49,361 nt of DNA from NCBI RefSeq assembly GCF_002086735.1, contig NZ_MVIJ01000043.1:1-49361 (forward strand), read 5' to 3'. The position numbers and the translations under genes were made by a program. The notes beneath the pieces are model-generated. The model was not told the origin of the DNA. It saw only the letters and a list, made by a program, of their open reading frames with translations, and did not search any database. The first letter of the stretch is position 1; each line of letters starts with the position of its first letter. This document shows, in pieces, positions 33,051 to 40,383 of this stretch. Source of the DNA: Mycobacterium scrofulaceum (GTDB lineage: Bacteria; Actinomycetota; Actinomycetes; Mycobacteriales; Mycobacteriaceae).

Positions 33051-34523
33051 TTAAGCGCTCTTCTGCGCTCCTCGCGCCTCGGCCATCGGTAGGAAAGCGA
33101 GTTCGGACTCCTGGGCGACCAATAGATCCCAAACCTGATTGACCGTCGGGTGTGGCGCGACAGCATGGCGTAGGAGACTGACCGGGACCTTAGCGACGAT
33201 GGCCAAGGTGGCTGCTTGAGCAAGCTCCGAGAATTCCGGGCCGACAAATGTCGCTCCGAGCAATGTGTTGGCCTCGGCGTCGATGATCAGCTTCGCCCAT
33301 CCCTCGAAGCCCTCTCTGAATAGGGCCAGGAACGACAAGGTTCCCGGGTAGCGGGCAGTTCGAGTGCGTACCGCGAACCCGTCTGCTCGGGCCTGACTTT
33401 CCGTGCGCCCGACCCTAACGACTTGAGGCTCGGTGAAGATCACCTGCGCGAGGCTCCCCGCATCACGGGCCGCCAACTCGTCCGCCCTCAGTTCTCGTCC
33501 CGCGGCCCGGGCCATGATGATCTCGGCCGCGAGATGGCCATGGTAGGTGGAGATATGAGACAGCCGAGCACGCCCGGTGGTATCTCCCAAAGCGTAGAGC
33601 CACTCGCCTGTGACGCCGACCGCCTGCAGATGGTCGTTGACAGAAACGAACCCGCCGCGCGGTAGACCAAGGTTTTCCAGTCCGATGTCGTCGGTGTTGG
33701 TACGCCGTCCTGTCGCGAAGACGACCTCGTCGACCTCGATGGTCTCGCGGCCGAAAGTTGCGGTGACGGGCCCGCCCGCCACTGGGCGGGCTACGGCCGA
33801 CAACCCCGTCTCAAAAAAAATCATGACGCCTCGGCTTCGCAGTGACTGCGCTACCAAGTCGCGGGCTTCAGGTTCGCAGCCGGGAAGCAGGGCGTTTCCC
33901 CGTACCAGAAGTGTTACCGCTGAACCCAAACCGTTCAGGATAGTCGCGGACTCCACGCCTACGGGGCCACCGCCGACCACCAGCGCGCGAGATGGAACTT
34001 CTGCCATGGTTGTTAAGTCCCGATTGGTCCACGGGTGCATGTCCGTCAAACCGGGTATCTCCGGCACGTTAGGCCGGGTGCCGGTGGCCAGTACGACCGC
34101 GTGGCGTGCCTCCAATACGGCGTCCGCGTGATCGGCACGCGCCACGCGCACTGTTCGTTCGCCGCTCAACCGGCCGAACCCATGAAACACTGCTACACCG
34201 GCTTGCCGCAGGGACGCCAGCCGGTCTTGATCTGAGAGATACTCGATGATCGCGTCGCGTTTCGCAAAGACAGCGGCGATATCCAATTCGTCGACCGAAA
34301 TCGTCTCGCGCACACCGGGTACCGCTTTCGCGAGATTGAACACCTCGATCGGGCGTAGCAATGTTTTGCTCGGGTTGCAGCCCCAGTAATGACACTCCCC
34401 ACCGACCAGACGATCCTCGACGAGTGCGACCGAAAAGCCCGCCGACGCAAGCTTCCGCACGGCGGCCATGCCGCCGACCCCGCCGCCCACGACGATCACG
34501 TCGAAGTCTTTGCCAGCCTTCAT
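33051..34523 (-). CDS. FAD-dependent pyridine nucleotide-disulfide oxidoreductase (Lpd/MerA-like)
   Basis: A 490-aa flavoprotein disulfide reductase. FAD site DVIVVGGGVGGMAAVRKLASAG (about 8-29); redox-active pair in GGECHYWGCNPSKTL (CxxxxC, about 43 and 48); NAD(P)H site ALVVGGGPVGVESATILNGLG; second FAD motif WLYALGDTTGRA; C-terminal dimer domain with HPTVNQ, where the catalytic-base His is followed by Pro-Thr. The residues between the cysteines (HYWG) differ from the LNxG type of dihydrolipoamide dehydrogenase, placing it in a subgroup of unknown substrate. The ATG overlaps the DoxX stop by ATGA. Confidence 0.87.
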   Translation of the reverse strand: MKAGKDFDVIVVGGGVGGMAAVRKLASAGFSVALVEDRLVGGECHYWGCNPSKTLLRPIEVFNLAKAVPGVRETISVDELDIAAVFAKRDAIIEYLSDQDRLASLRQAGVAVFHGFGRLSGERTVRVARADHADAVLEARHAVVLATGTRPNVPEIPGLTDMHPWTNRDLTTMAEVPSRALVVGGGPVGVESATILNGLGSAVTLLVRGNALLPGCEPEARDLVAQSLRSRGVMIFFETGLSAVARPVAGGPVTATFGRETIEVDEVVFATGRRTNTDDIGLENLGLPRGGFVSVNDHLQAVGVTGEWLYALGDTTGRARLSHISTYHGHLAAEIIMARAAGRELRADELAARDAGSLAQVIFTEPQVVRVGRTESQARADGFAVRTRTARYPGTLSFLALFREGFEGWAKLIIDAEANTLLGATFVGPEFSELAQAATLAIVAKVPVSLLRHAVAPHPTVNQVWDLLVAQESELAFLPMAEARGAQKSA

Positions 34524-35050
34524 CTCCCGTCACTTCCGATGATCGGCGACACTGGGCGGCCGTAGCGCTGGCCGTCGGCGTGCTTCGAGTCCGCGAGTTG
34601 GATCCGGCGCCGCCGCTGTGTGTTGGCATTGGTGTGCGGCCACGATATTGGGCCGAGCACCGAGTAGGCCGCGGCCGCGCTTGCCGCGGAGAAGACACTG
34701 TAGCTGAGCGGTGCTTCCAGGCCGATGGATATGGCCATAGCGGTCCCAAATACCGTGAGTAGCAGGCAAGCCGCCGCGCCGACGAGTCGCGGCCACCAGC
34801 CGGCCAGAAGCAAGATTCCCAAGGTCGCTTCGGCGCCGGTCACGGCCCACACAACCAGCGTCAACAGCCATCCAGAAGCAAAGGGAACAAGCTGGTGGGT
34901 GTAGTCGGCGAAGGCACTCATGCTCCCCCAGCTCCCCTGCCCCAACGGCTGCCACCAGCCGAATCGGTCGGCCACAGCCGACAGAAACGCCGCGGCAAGC
35001 GACAAGCGTAATGCGGGCCGGACAACCCGAACAGCGCTTGGCGTGTGCAT
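34520..35050 (-). CDS. DoxX-family membrane protein
   Basis: A 176-aa protein with four hydrophobic helices (LRLSLAAAFLSAVADRFGWW, GWLLTLVVWAVTGAEATLGILLLAGWW, LVGAAACLLLTVFGTAMAISI, YSVFSAASAAAAYSVLG) and a basic cytosolic tail. DoxX proteins work with thiosulfate/quinone redox partners; in M. tuberculosis a DoxX-type protein forms a membrane oxidoreductase complex with SodA and SseA. ATG 35050 has AGGAG just upstream. Translation is coupled to the flavoprotein (ATGA overlap), which suggests that the two act together at the membrane. Confidence 0.8.
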   Translation of the reverse strand: MHTPSAVRVVRPALRLSLAAAFLSAVADRFGWWQPLGQGSWGSMSAFADYTHQLVPFASGWLLTLVVWAVTGAEATLGILLLAGWWPRLVGAAACLLLTVFGTAMAISIGLEAPLSYSVFSAASAAAAYSVLGPISWPHTNANTQRRRRIQLADSKHADGQRYGRPVSPIIGSDGR

Positions 35051-35143
35051 GGGGCTCCTACCGTTGAGTCGTTTATGGTCGAAGGCAATGCCTTTGATTG
35101 CTGTGGTGTCAAACCGTGTGAACACGTCGCCGGCGTGGCGGCT

Positions 35144-35575
35144 CTATTCGGTGGTGTCGTCGGTCGTGAGCGGGCCATCTCCGGTATCGACCAGGAAGAC
35201 CGCGAGTAACTCAGCACGTTCGGTGGCACTGGCATTTTCACTCACCGTGTGATGCGCACCGGGGATCTCCCTCCACGTCTCACCGGCGTGATAGACACGT
35301 CCAGGCTCGCCTTCGACTTGGCTGCGGATCGCCCCAGAGATGACGTATGCCATGATGAACGCCGATTTCGCGTGGCGGTGAGGTGCGCTTTTAGCTCCGG
35401 GCGAATAGCTGACGACGACTGCTTCGATCGATTTGTCCGGGATATTGCTCGGATCGTTGAAAACCGTTCGGACAAAAGGCCTTTCAGGTGTGTTTGGTGG
35501 CACCGGATCGGCATGTGCCGGTGGAGCAAGCATCACGGCGACGGTAAGTGCGACGAGCGACGACTTCAATGCCAT
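35144..35575 (-). CDS. Secreted cupin-domain protein
   Basis: A 143-aa protein with an N-terminal signal peptide (MALKSSLVALTVAVMLAPPAHA, cleavage about residue 22) and one cupin domain. Motif 1 is visible as APHRHAKSAFIMAYVISG (HxH, but the usual Glu is replaced) and motif 2 as IPGAHHTVSENAS. The metal site would thus have three histidines and lack the acidic ligand. The substrate is unknown; periplasmic location likely. It is 2 bases downstream of the quinone oxidoreductase stop, hence the same operon. Confidence 0.78.
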   Translation of the reverse strand: MALKSSLVALTVAVMLAPPAHADPVPPNTPERPFVRTVFNDPSNIPDKSIEAVVVSYSPGAKSAPHRHAKSAFIMAYVISGAIRSQVEGEPGRVYHAGETWREIPGAHHTVSENASATERAELLAVFLVDTGDGPLTTDDTTE

Positions 35576-35577
35576 TT

Positions 35578-36543
35578 CTACCTGCCCTTCCTTTCCGCGG
35601 TGGGCTCTGTGGTCGCTCCTGCCCAGTCTTCAGCTACCCGAAGGATCGTCTTGCCGGGAATGCGTTTGTTGGAAGCGAACGCGGCGGCAGCCTCGGCGAG
35701 CGGCAATACGGCTCCAACGACCGGTTTGAGGCGTCCATCCCTGACTCGCGCGGCAAGGCCGGCGAGTTGGGCGCGGTCTGCTTCCACCAGGAAGAAAATT
35801 GCCCGCCCATCCTGTGGCAGAGTCTTCGGCGGCTCCGCGATGGTGACGAGCGTTCCACCGGCCCGCACCAGAGCCGCCGAGCGGGCGAGAATGTCTCCGC
35901 CGATCACGTCGAACACCACGTCGACTTCGCCGGCGTCCTCGAGGTTTTCGGTCTCCAGGTCGAGGAAGGTGTTCACGCCGAGCTCCGCCGCGCGGTCTCG
36001 ATCTGCGGTCCGGCCGGTACCAATGACGCGCGCACCGAGCTCGCGGGCGAGCTGCACCGCGATCGTCCCTACCCCACCCACGGCGCCGTGGATCAGGACC
36101 GTTTGCCCGGCTGCGAGGCGGCCGTGGTCGAACAGTCCCTGCCAGGCGGCCAATCCAGATATCGGGAGGGCCGCGGCCACAGTATGGTCGATGTCCATCG
36201 GCAGCGGTGCGAGATTTCGCGCTTCCACGGCGACGTACTCGGCGAGCGAACCGTTGCGGGCCCAGTCGGCGAGCCCGAAAACCCGCTGGCCGACGCTCAA
36301 AAGCGTGGTGCCATAGCCCAACTCAACCACCACGCCCGACAACTCGTGGCCCGGGACGCTCGGCGTCCGGTCATGACCCGCGCGGTCGACCCAAGTGTGC
36401 GGCCAGTCAAGCTCTCCGCGTGTGAAACCGGCGGCGTGTACCCGCACGACAACATCGTTGTCGGCAGCCTGTGGGTAGGGCAGCTCCGTCAGCGATAGGC
36501 CGGCGACACCGGCGTCACGATCTGAAACTGTGATGGCTTGCAT
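35578..36543 (-). CDS. NADPH:quinone oxidoreductase-like MDR protein (copy 1)
   Basis: A 321-aa medium-chain reductase of the zinc-free QOR type. N-terminal VVVRVHAAGFTRGELDWPHTW and SVPGHELSGVVVELG; nucleotide-binding VLIHGAVGGVGTIAVQLARELGARVIGTGR (AxxGGVG motif, about 148-177); DVVFDVIGGDILARS. It is expected to reduce quinones or alpha,beta-unsaturated carbonyls with NADPH. The ATG overlaps the stop of the preceding 80-aa gene by one base (TAATG). First enzyme of the operon downstream of composite element A. Confidence 0.88.
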   Translation of the reverse strand: MQAITVSDRDAGVAGLSLTELPYPQAADNDVVVRVHAAGFTRGELDWPHTWVDRAGHDRTPSVPGHELSGVVVELGYGTTLLSVGQRVFGLADWARNGSLAEYVAVEARNLAPLPMDIDHTVAAALPISGLAAWQGLFDHGRLAAGQTVLIHGAVGGVGTIAVQLARELGARVIGTGRTADRDRAAELGVNTFLDLETENLEDAGEVDVVFDVIGGDILARSAALVRAGGTLVTIAEPPKTLPQDGRAIFFLVEADRAQLAGLAARVRDGRLKPVVGAVLPLAEAAAAFASNKRIPGKTILRVAEDWAGATTEPTAERKGR

Positions 36544-36785
36544 TACAGGTCCTTCCCGATGTGAGTTGTCGTAGGCTCAGCCGCGGGCTGAGGTTGCACG
36601 CTGACGAGTTCAAGGCCTAGGTCGCGGACCCGGTCGAGGAGCCCGTACAACTGCGACTGGTCGCGGATTTCACCTGTGAACCCGCTTTCGGTCGCACCGG
36701 ACTCGAGGCGCATCCCTTCCAAGGCGGATCCCAGCCGCTCGGTGACGCGGCCTCGAATGCAGATCCGGTACCTTGTGGGCTGCAC
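36543..36785 (-). CDS. Small conserved protein, 80 aa, first gene of the redox operon
   Basis: MQPTRYRICIRGRVTERLGS followed by EGMRLESGATESGFTGEIRDQSQLYGLLDRVRDLGLELVSVQP. The alternation of strands and the phrase GEIRDQSQLYGLLDRVRDLGLEL match a small actinobacterial family I have seen near dehydrogenases, with an ACT/ferredoxin-like fold guess and no known function. GTG 36785 has GGAGG upstream. The stop overlaps the QOR start (TAATG). It starts 46 bases downstream of element A. Confidence 0.75.
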   Translation of the reverse strand: MQPTRYRICIRGRVTERLGSALEGMRLESGATESGFTGEIRDQSQLYGLLDRVRDLGLELVSVQPQPAAEPTTTHIGKDL

Positions 36786-36830
36786 TTAAACCTCCGCTCG
36801 CCAGCTGCTGATTCAGCGTTCACCGACGGG

Positions 36831-36872
36831 GGGTGAGTCGTCATCACCCCGCGGGCCGATTCACCCGGGTGA
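36831..36872 (-). promoter_or_regulatory. Composite TCACCC/GGGTGA element, copy A
   Basis: On the plus strand: GGGTGA (36831-36836), 4 bases, TCATCACCC (36841-36849), 11 bases, and the perfect palindrome TCACCCGGGTGA (36861-36872). It lies 46 bases upstream of the GTG of the 80-aa gene that opens the redox operon. Order and spacing are identical to copies B and C. Probably a multi-site activator or repressor target. Confidence 0.8.
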
Positions 36873-36929
36873 GTGACTCCACGACGCTCGTCAGGAGTGG
36901 GAGGTGGCCATGAGGGTTGGATCGCTTGG

Positions 36930-37982
36930 TCATCGGGTCGCTTCGCGGATGTACACACCGATTTGGCGTAGTGATCGGGTGGCTTCGGGGATCATCGGTG
37001 CGGCGAATTGGAATACGTGTATTTGACCCGGCCATACTTGCACCTCGACCGGTACAGCGGCGGCGGCAAGTCGGTGAGCCGCCAGCTTTGCGTCGTGCAG
37101 CAACGCCTCGCAGCCCGACACATGTATCAACGTGGGTGGCAATCCGGGTTGGATGTGGTCGAGCGGCTCGTAGAGCGAGTCGGGATAACCGTTGGCGTCG
37201 CGGTGTGTCGCAGCGCGGGAGATCAAACCATGTAGGGCGGCGAACGCTCTGGGCGGAAACATCGCATCCGAGCCGATGCCCGGGTGGGCCGTTTTATGTC
37301 GCGTGGCCAGTTGCAGCAGCGGTGACATCGCCACCAGCGCGGCGGGCCGCTCACCGTACTCGAGCAGACGCTGGGCCAGCGCAAAGGCCAGATAGCCGCC
37401 GGCAGAATCACCGGCCAGCACGATCTGCTCGGGCGCATAGCCTTTTTGGCGCAACCACGTGTATCCGTCGTGACAATCGTCGATCGCATCACCGATCGAA
37501 TGCTTGGGAAGCTTGCGGTAGGTGGGGACCAGTAGTGGGCTGTCGGCGAAACTGGAGAGCATGCTCGCTAGGCGCCCGTGTGAGTACGCGCCGCAGGTCA
37601 AGAACGCCCCGCCGTGCAGATAAAGCACAACTCGACGGCGACCGTCGGCTGGTAGCACACCGGCGGCGCGGATCAGCTGCGCGGTGCAGTGCCTGAGCTC
37701 GACGCCGATGCGCACCGTGCCGGGCGCCGGTGTCACGGCGCGGGCGCTGAAATCGACTACGCCCCAGGGCCACGGCGCCGATGGCAGGAAGCTGCCCAAG
37801 CTCAGCGCGGGCCGGATCGTCAGCCGGGCGCCGAGTAAGGCGATGCGCGCGGCCATGCTCGGACGGTCATGGATGACGTCCACGGCGGCTTCCGGGCGGA
37901 ACGCGTGCCGTCGAGGTTTCCGCGCCCCAGGCGCTCTCGGACCTAAATGGGCTGAACCCGGCACGATGGCTGGCGTGCTCAT
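36930..37982 (-). CDS. HSL-type alpha/beta-hydrolase (esterase/lipase)
   Basis: A 350-aa esterase of the hormone-sensitive-lipase group. The oxyanion hole motif is HGGAF (RVVLYLHGGAFLTCGAYSH), the nucleophile is GDSAGG, the acid is probably Glu in VSGCEALLHDA, and the His is in GQIHVFQF. The N-terminal about 60 residues are basic and form a cap. Related mycobacterial Lip proteins hydrolyse short acyl esters. ATG 37982 has GGAAG upstream and lies 21 bases after the zinc-ribbon membrane gene, so it is the third gene of the unit below element B. Confidence 0.86.
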   Translation of the reverse strand: MSTPAIVPGSAHLGPRAPGARKPRRHAFRPEAAVDVIHDRPSMAARIALLGARLTIRPALSLGSFLPSAPWPWGVVDFSARAVTPAPGTVRIGVELRHCTAQLIRAAGVLPADGRRRVVLYLHGGAFLTCGAYSHGRLASMLSSFADSPLLVPTYRKLPKHSIGDAIDDCHDGYTWLRQKGYAPEQIVLAGDSAGGYLAFALAQRLLEYGERPAALVAMSPLLQLATRHKTAHPGIGSDAMFPPRAFAALHGLISRAATHRDANGYPDSLYEPLDHIQPGLPPTLIHVSGCEALLHDAKLAAHRLAAAAVPVEVQVWPGQIHVFQFAAPMIPEATRSLRQIGVYIREATR

Positions 37983-38003
37983 GTCAGAACTTCCGCACCC
38001 GGC

Positions 38004-38357
38004 TCATCGAACCGGGTTAATGGCCGGCGCACATGCTCGGCACAGGCGCGCGACCTGCCGGTCAACGAAATTTGGTGAATCATTATGTTTTTGGCCCGCA
38101 CCTCCGCATGACGGGCACTGCTGGCCGGTGGCGGCCGCTTGCCGGTCACGGCGTTCCCATACGGCCGCGCGTCCCCGCGCCATCGCATTGCGGCGCCGGT
38201 TGTCGGCACGGGCGATCAACCCCGCCGCGGCGAGGGATCCCGCGCATACCGCGACAGAGACGCCGAAGTCGGCTAGCTGACCATAAATCAGCCTGAGGGC
38301 TGCGTAATCCCCGGAAACCACAGCCATAAACAGGGTGGCAATCCGTAGTCGGCTCAC
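38004..38357 (-). CDS. Membrane-anchored zinc-ribbon protein, 117 aa
   Basis: Two hydrophobic helices (LRIATLFMAVVSGDYAALRLIYG and FGVSVAVCAGSLAAAGLIA, about 4-49), a basic linker, then a CxxC...CxxC zinc-ribbon (QQCPSCGG, LCRACAP). No family recognised. GTG 38357 overlaps the stop of the upstream cysteine-rich gene (GTGA), so the two are translationally coupled; the frame continues upstream only as a shadow. The pair could form a membrane-linked redox- or metal-responsive unit (inference). Confidence 0.65.
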   Translation of the reverse strand: MSRLRIATLFMAVVSGDYAALRLIYGQLADFGVSVAVCAGSLAAAGLIARADNRRRNAMARGRAAVWERRDRQAAATGQQCPSCGGAGQKHNDSPNFVDRQVARLCRACAPAINPVR

Positions 38358-38845
38358 GATGCCAGGCCCCCGGGCCCGATCGGGCGCATTGCGAAGATGC
38401 TGCGCAAATATCCGGTGGGACGTCCGCAGGTAGCGCACACCGGGTGGGTGCCGCACCGGGATGCCATCTCGCGTTTGTCTCCAACGTAAGTCGCCATCGC
38501 CCACTCGACGATATCCAGGCAGGTTTGGCAGAGCGTCTCGACAATGTCGCCGTCCGGGGTGAGTCCCAGCTGATCGCATCCGTCGACCGCGTGGATTTCG
38601 GCGACCGCCACCGCCGGCGCACCGCAGGTGAAGCCATTCGAGAGTCCCTGGGCACTACAGACCGGCTGCAGCGCATGAAGTTGATCCTCGATCGCCGGGA
38701 CAGTGCCCACCGCGGTATCTCCTTTCCGATGCGCCCAACGCCGGGCGAAGGCGGCGGCCTCCCGGATCCGATCCAGCATCCGGGGTGTTCGCGCGGCGAC
38801 CGAGCCGCCTTTGGTAGGCGATGGTTGAATTTGGCGAGGCTTCAT
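38354..38845 (-). CDS. Cysteine-rich zinc-binding protein, 163 aa
   Basis: Eight cysteines (residues 63, 74, 90, 106, 109, 131, 137, 140), including LCQTCLD and VCATCGRPTGYL. The latter is a treble-clef/zinc-ribbon-like ending known from small actinobacterial proteins. The basic N-terminus (MKPRQIQPSPTKGG) may bind nucleic acid or membrane. ATG 38845 is preceded by TGGAG. Coupled to the membrane zinc-ribbon gene (GTGA). Composite element B lies 82 bases upstream. Function unknown. Confidence 0.65.
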   Translation of the reverse strand: MKPRQIQPSPTKGGSVAARTPRMLDRIREAAAFARRWAHRKGDTAVGTVPAIEDQLHALQPVCSAQGLSNGFTCGAPAVAVAEIHAVDGCDQLGLTPDGDIVETLCQTCLDIVEWAMATYVGDKREMASRCGTHPVCATCGRPTGYLRSIFAMRPIGPGGLAS

Positions 38846-38926
38846 CTGGTTTCTCCAACTTGTGGCAGTGGTCCGCGGTCGTCGGCCGCACGGTTGTCCA
38901 CCGTCAAGCCAGCATTCATGGCCGCG

Positions 38927-38968
38927 GGATGAATGGTCATCACCCGGCAAACTGATTCACCCGGGCGA
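38927..38968 (-). promoter_or_regulatory. Composite TCACCC/GGGTGA element, copy B
   Basis: GGATGA (38927-38932, one mismatch to GGGTGA), 4 bases, TCATCACCC (38937-38945), 11 bases, TCACCCGGGCGA (38957-38968, one mismatch). Same order and spacing as copies A and C. On the gene strand it is followed at the same offset as in copy A by GAATGCTG (copy A: GAACGCTG). It lies 82 bases upstream of the cysteine-rich gene. Confidence 0.75.
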
Positions 38969-39229
38969 TTCGGCCAGCGTTGTGGCCATTACGACCACCG
39001 AGGGAGATCTCGAACTTTGCTAGTGCTCGATGACGATCAGGGAAGAAGCGTCCGACGCCGCCCTGCCGCATCTACGGACCGCCAGTGTCGCCCATCTCTT
39101 TGCGACTGAAAATGATTGGGATGTCGATTTCCGAAGCAAATAGCGAAATATTCTGAAATATAACAGGATACAGCTGCGTGGAAGTGGTTCCCTGTGGGCG
39201 TCCGTGGACGACGCCGGCCGGCTGCTCGG
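38969..39229. other. AT-richer intergenic stretch without a recognisable gene
   Basis: The stretch between element B and the UsfY-like gene is poorer in GC than its surroundings, notably around 39125-39170. A plus-strand 37-codon ORF (39030-39143, MTIREEASDAALPHLRTASV...) has no ribosome site and no recognised relative. No promoter or RNA structure is evident. Confidence 0.4.
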
Positions 39230-39550
39230 CTAATGCGATTGGCGAGTGCGCGGGCGCGTCCTACTATTTGTGTGCGCAGCGTCCCACTGCGCGTCGATGC
39301 AGGTGACGCGGCGAAGCTCTATGACGAGCCAAAGCACTCCCGCGACCACACCGAGAACGGCGATGAGCACTGACGTGGGAAGCCATTCGTAATGTTCATA
39401 CGCGGCTTCTGCCGCGGTGCTGATCATCCCAAACGTGCCTACGGTCAGCAGGACCAAGCCGGGCCAGAAGAAGTTGTCCTTCACGGCGATACCCGCGTGC
39501 GGTTGCGTAGTCCGGGAATGATCCGTCGGATCGTTATGCGTGTCTCCCAT
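39230..39550 (-). CDS. UsfY-like membrane protein
   Basis: A 106-aa protein with two hydrophobic helices (WPGLVLLTVGTFGMISTAAEAA and LPTSVLIAVLGVVAGVLWLVIEL). The N-terminus MGDTHNDPTDHSRTTQPHAG, the WPG at helix 1 and the ELRRVTCIDAQW ending match the UsfY family as I remember it (M. tuberculosis gene upstream of the usfX-sigF locus, stationary phase/stress). Here it is detached from sigF. ATG 39550 has GAAGGGAG upstream. No SigF promoter (GTTT...GGGTA) is visible before it, so it may be read from element C through the preceding gene. Confidence 0.72.
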   Translation of the reverse strand: MGDTHNDPTDHSRTTQPHAGIAVKDNFFWPGLVLLTVGTFGMISTAAEAAYEHYEWLPTSVLIAVLGVVAGVLWLVIELRRVTCIDAQWDAAHTNSRTRPRTRQSH

Positions 39551-39662
39551 CACCACTCCCTTCGTCGGCCGACAACATTTCAAAATTCGTCGATGGGGGA
39601 GCCGCATCGCGGCATCTTTGCGCGCGGGCCGCCACGGTACATCCGTTCAAGCCTGGCGCTCG

Positions 39663-40043
39663 TCAGGCCGCGCAGGACCCGGCGCGCATGAGCAACTCCG
39701 GCAGCGTAATCGCCCCAATCGTTGTCACCAGCCATACCACCAGCGTCGTGGCCAGCCACGATGCCATGCCGTTAATGGTGAGTCCGCGCGTCGATATTGA
39801 CGCGACGACCAACGCGACGATCGTCAACGCGAAGCCGGCGGCCCCAAGGAGCAGGGACGCGTACTCACGGGGCAATTTCAAGATCGCGAAGGACGACCCC
39901 CCCTGCAATGCGGCGAACGTCAGCACGCCCACGGCGAACCCCGGCAACGACAACGAAACTCCGGGAACAACCCACGCCGCAGCCAGCATGCCGATCCCCC
40001 ACGATGCCAGGAACACGATCGCCCACCGCAGGATATGCCTCAT
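39663..40043 (-). CDS. Small four-helix membrane protein (phage-holin-superfamily-like)
   Basis: A 126-aa hydrophobic protein with four helices (ILRWAIVFLASWGIGMLAAAWVV, SLPGFAVGVLTFAALQGG, YASLLLGAAGFALTIVALVVASI, SWLATTLVVWLVTTIGAITL). Its W...P...G pattern is like the mycobacterial phage-holin-family/YvlD membrane proteins. The role is unknown and there is no evidence of a lysis cassette. ATG 40043 overlaps the stop of a 33-codon ORF (ATGA). Confidence 0.65.
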   Translation of the reverse strand: MRHILRWAIVFLASWGIGMLAAAWVVPGVSLSLPGFAVGVLTFAALQGGSSFAILKLPREYASLLLGAAGFALTIVALVVASISTRGLTINGMASWLATTLVVWLVTTIGAITLPELLMRAGSCAA

Positions 40044-40141
40044 GGCAAGGTGCCGGGGACGTCCGCGGTCCGATGTCGGCCGAGCGGCAACTGGCGCACC
40101 GACCCCACGCGGCGGCTAAGGCGTTTATCGAAGATCGTCAT
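40040..40141 (-). CDS. 33-aa ORF translationally coupled to the membrane protein gene
   Basis: ATG 40141 (GGAG four bases upstream) opens MTIFDKRLSRRVGSVRQLPL and ends with TGA inside the ATGA that starts the next gene. The peptide is basic (7 Arg/Lys in the first 22 residues) with no hydrophobic segment. No relative recognised; it could be a small regulatory peptide or just a coupling leader. Confidence 0.4.
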   Translation of the reverse strand: MTIFDKRLSRRVGSVRQLPLGRHRTADVPGTLP

Positions 40142-40175
40142 GGCGCTCCAACGTTGCAGTGGTTTCCAAGCCGGC

Positions 40176-40223
40176 TCAAGACAGCCCGGCGGAGGTGGCG
40201 AACCGAAGGGCGACGGGACCCAT
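40176..40223 (-). CDS. 15-aa leader ORF below element C
   Basis: ATG 40223 has a strong AAGGGGA 7 bases upstream and reads MGPVALRFATSAGLS before TGA. It is the first start codon downstream of element C (55 bases), a distance comparable to those for copies A and B. Possibly a leader peptide. Confidence 0.35.
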   Translation of the reverse strand: MGPVALRFATSAGLS

Positions 40224-40277
40224 AGCTCAGTCCCCTTCCCGGATCACCTGGTACTCCGTGCATCCTGGCCGCCCCCA

Positions 40278-40319
40278 GGGTGAGCTGTCGTCACCCCGCC
40301 TCGTCAATCACCCGGGTGA
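40278..40319 (-). promoter_or_regulatory. Composite TCACCC/GGGTGA element, copy C
   Basis: GGGTGA (40278-40283), 4 bases, TCGTCACCC (40288-40296), 11 bases, perfect TCACCCGGGTGA (40308-40319). The arrangement is the same as copy A. It lies between the 3' end of the AcoR-type gene and the unit ORF15, ORF33, membrane protein, UsfY-like. Confidence 0.8.
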
Positions 40320-40383
40320 GGACACCGAAGGCGGTGACGGTCGCATCGGACTGCGATGTGTCGACGCGAGGGCCCGACTGGTC

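Noticed and set aside
39551..39662. SigF-type promoter before the UsfY-like gene
   Set aside because: No GTTT / GGGTA pair with 15-17 base spacing is present in the 112-base gap.
39663..40043. Prophage origin because of a holin-like protein
   Set aside because: No phage structural, integrase or lysin gene is nearby; four-helix holin-superfamily proteins are common chromosomal membrane proteins.
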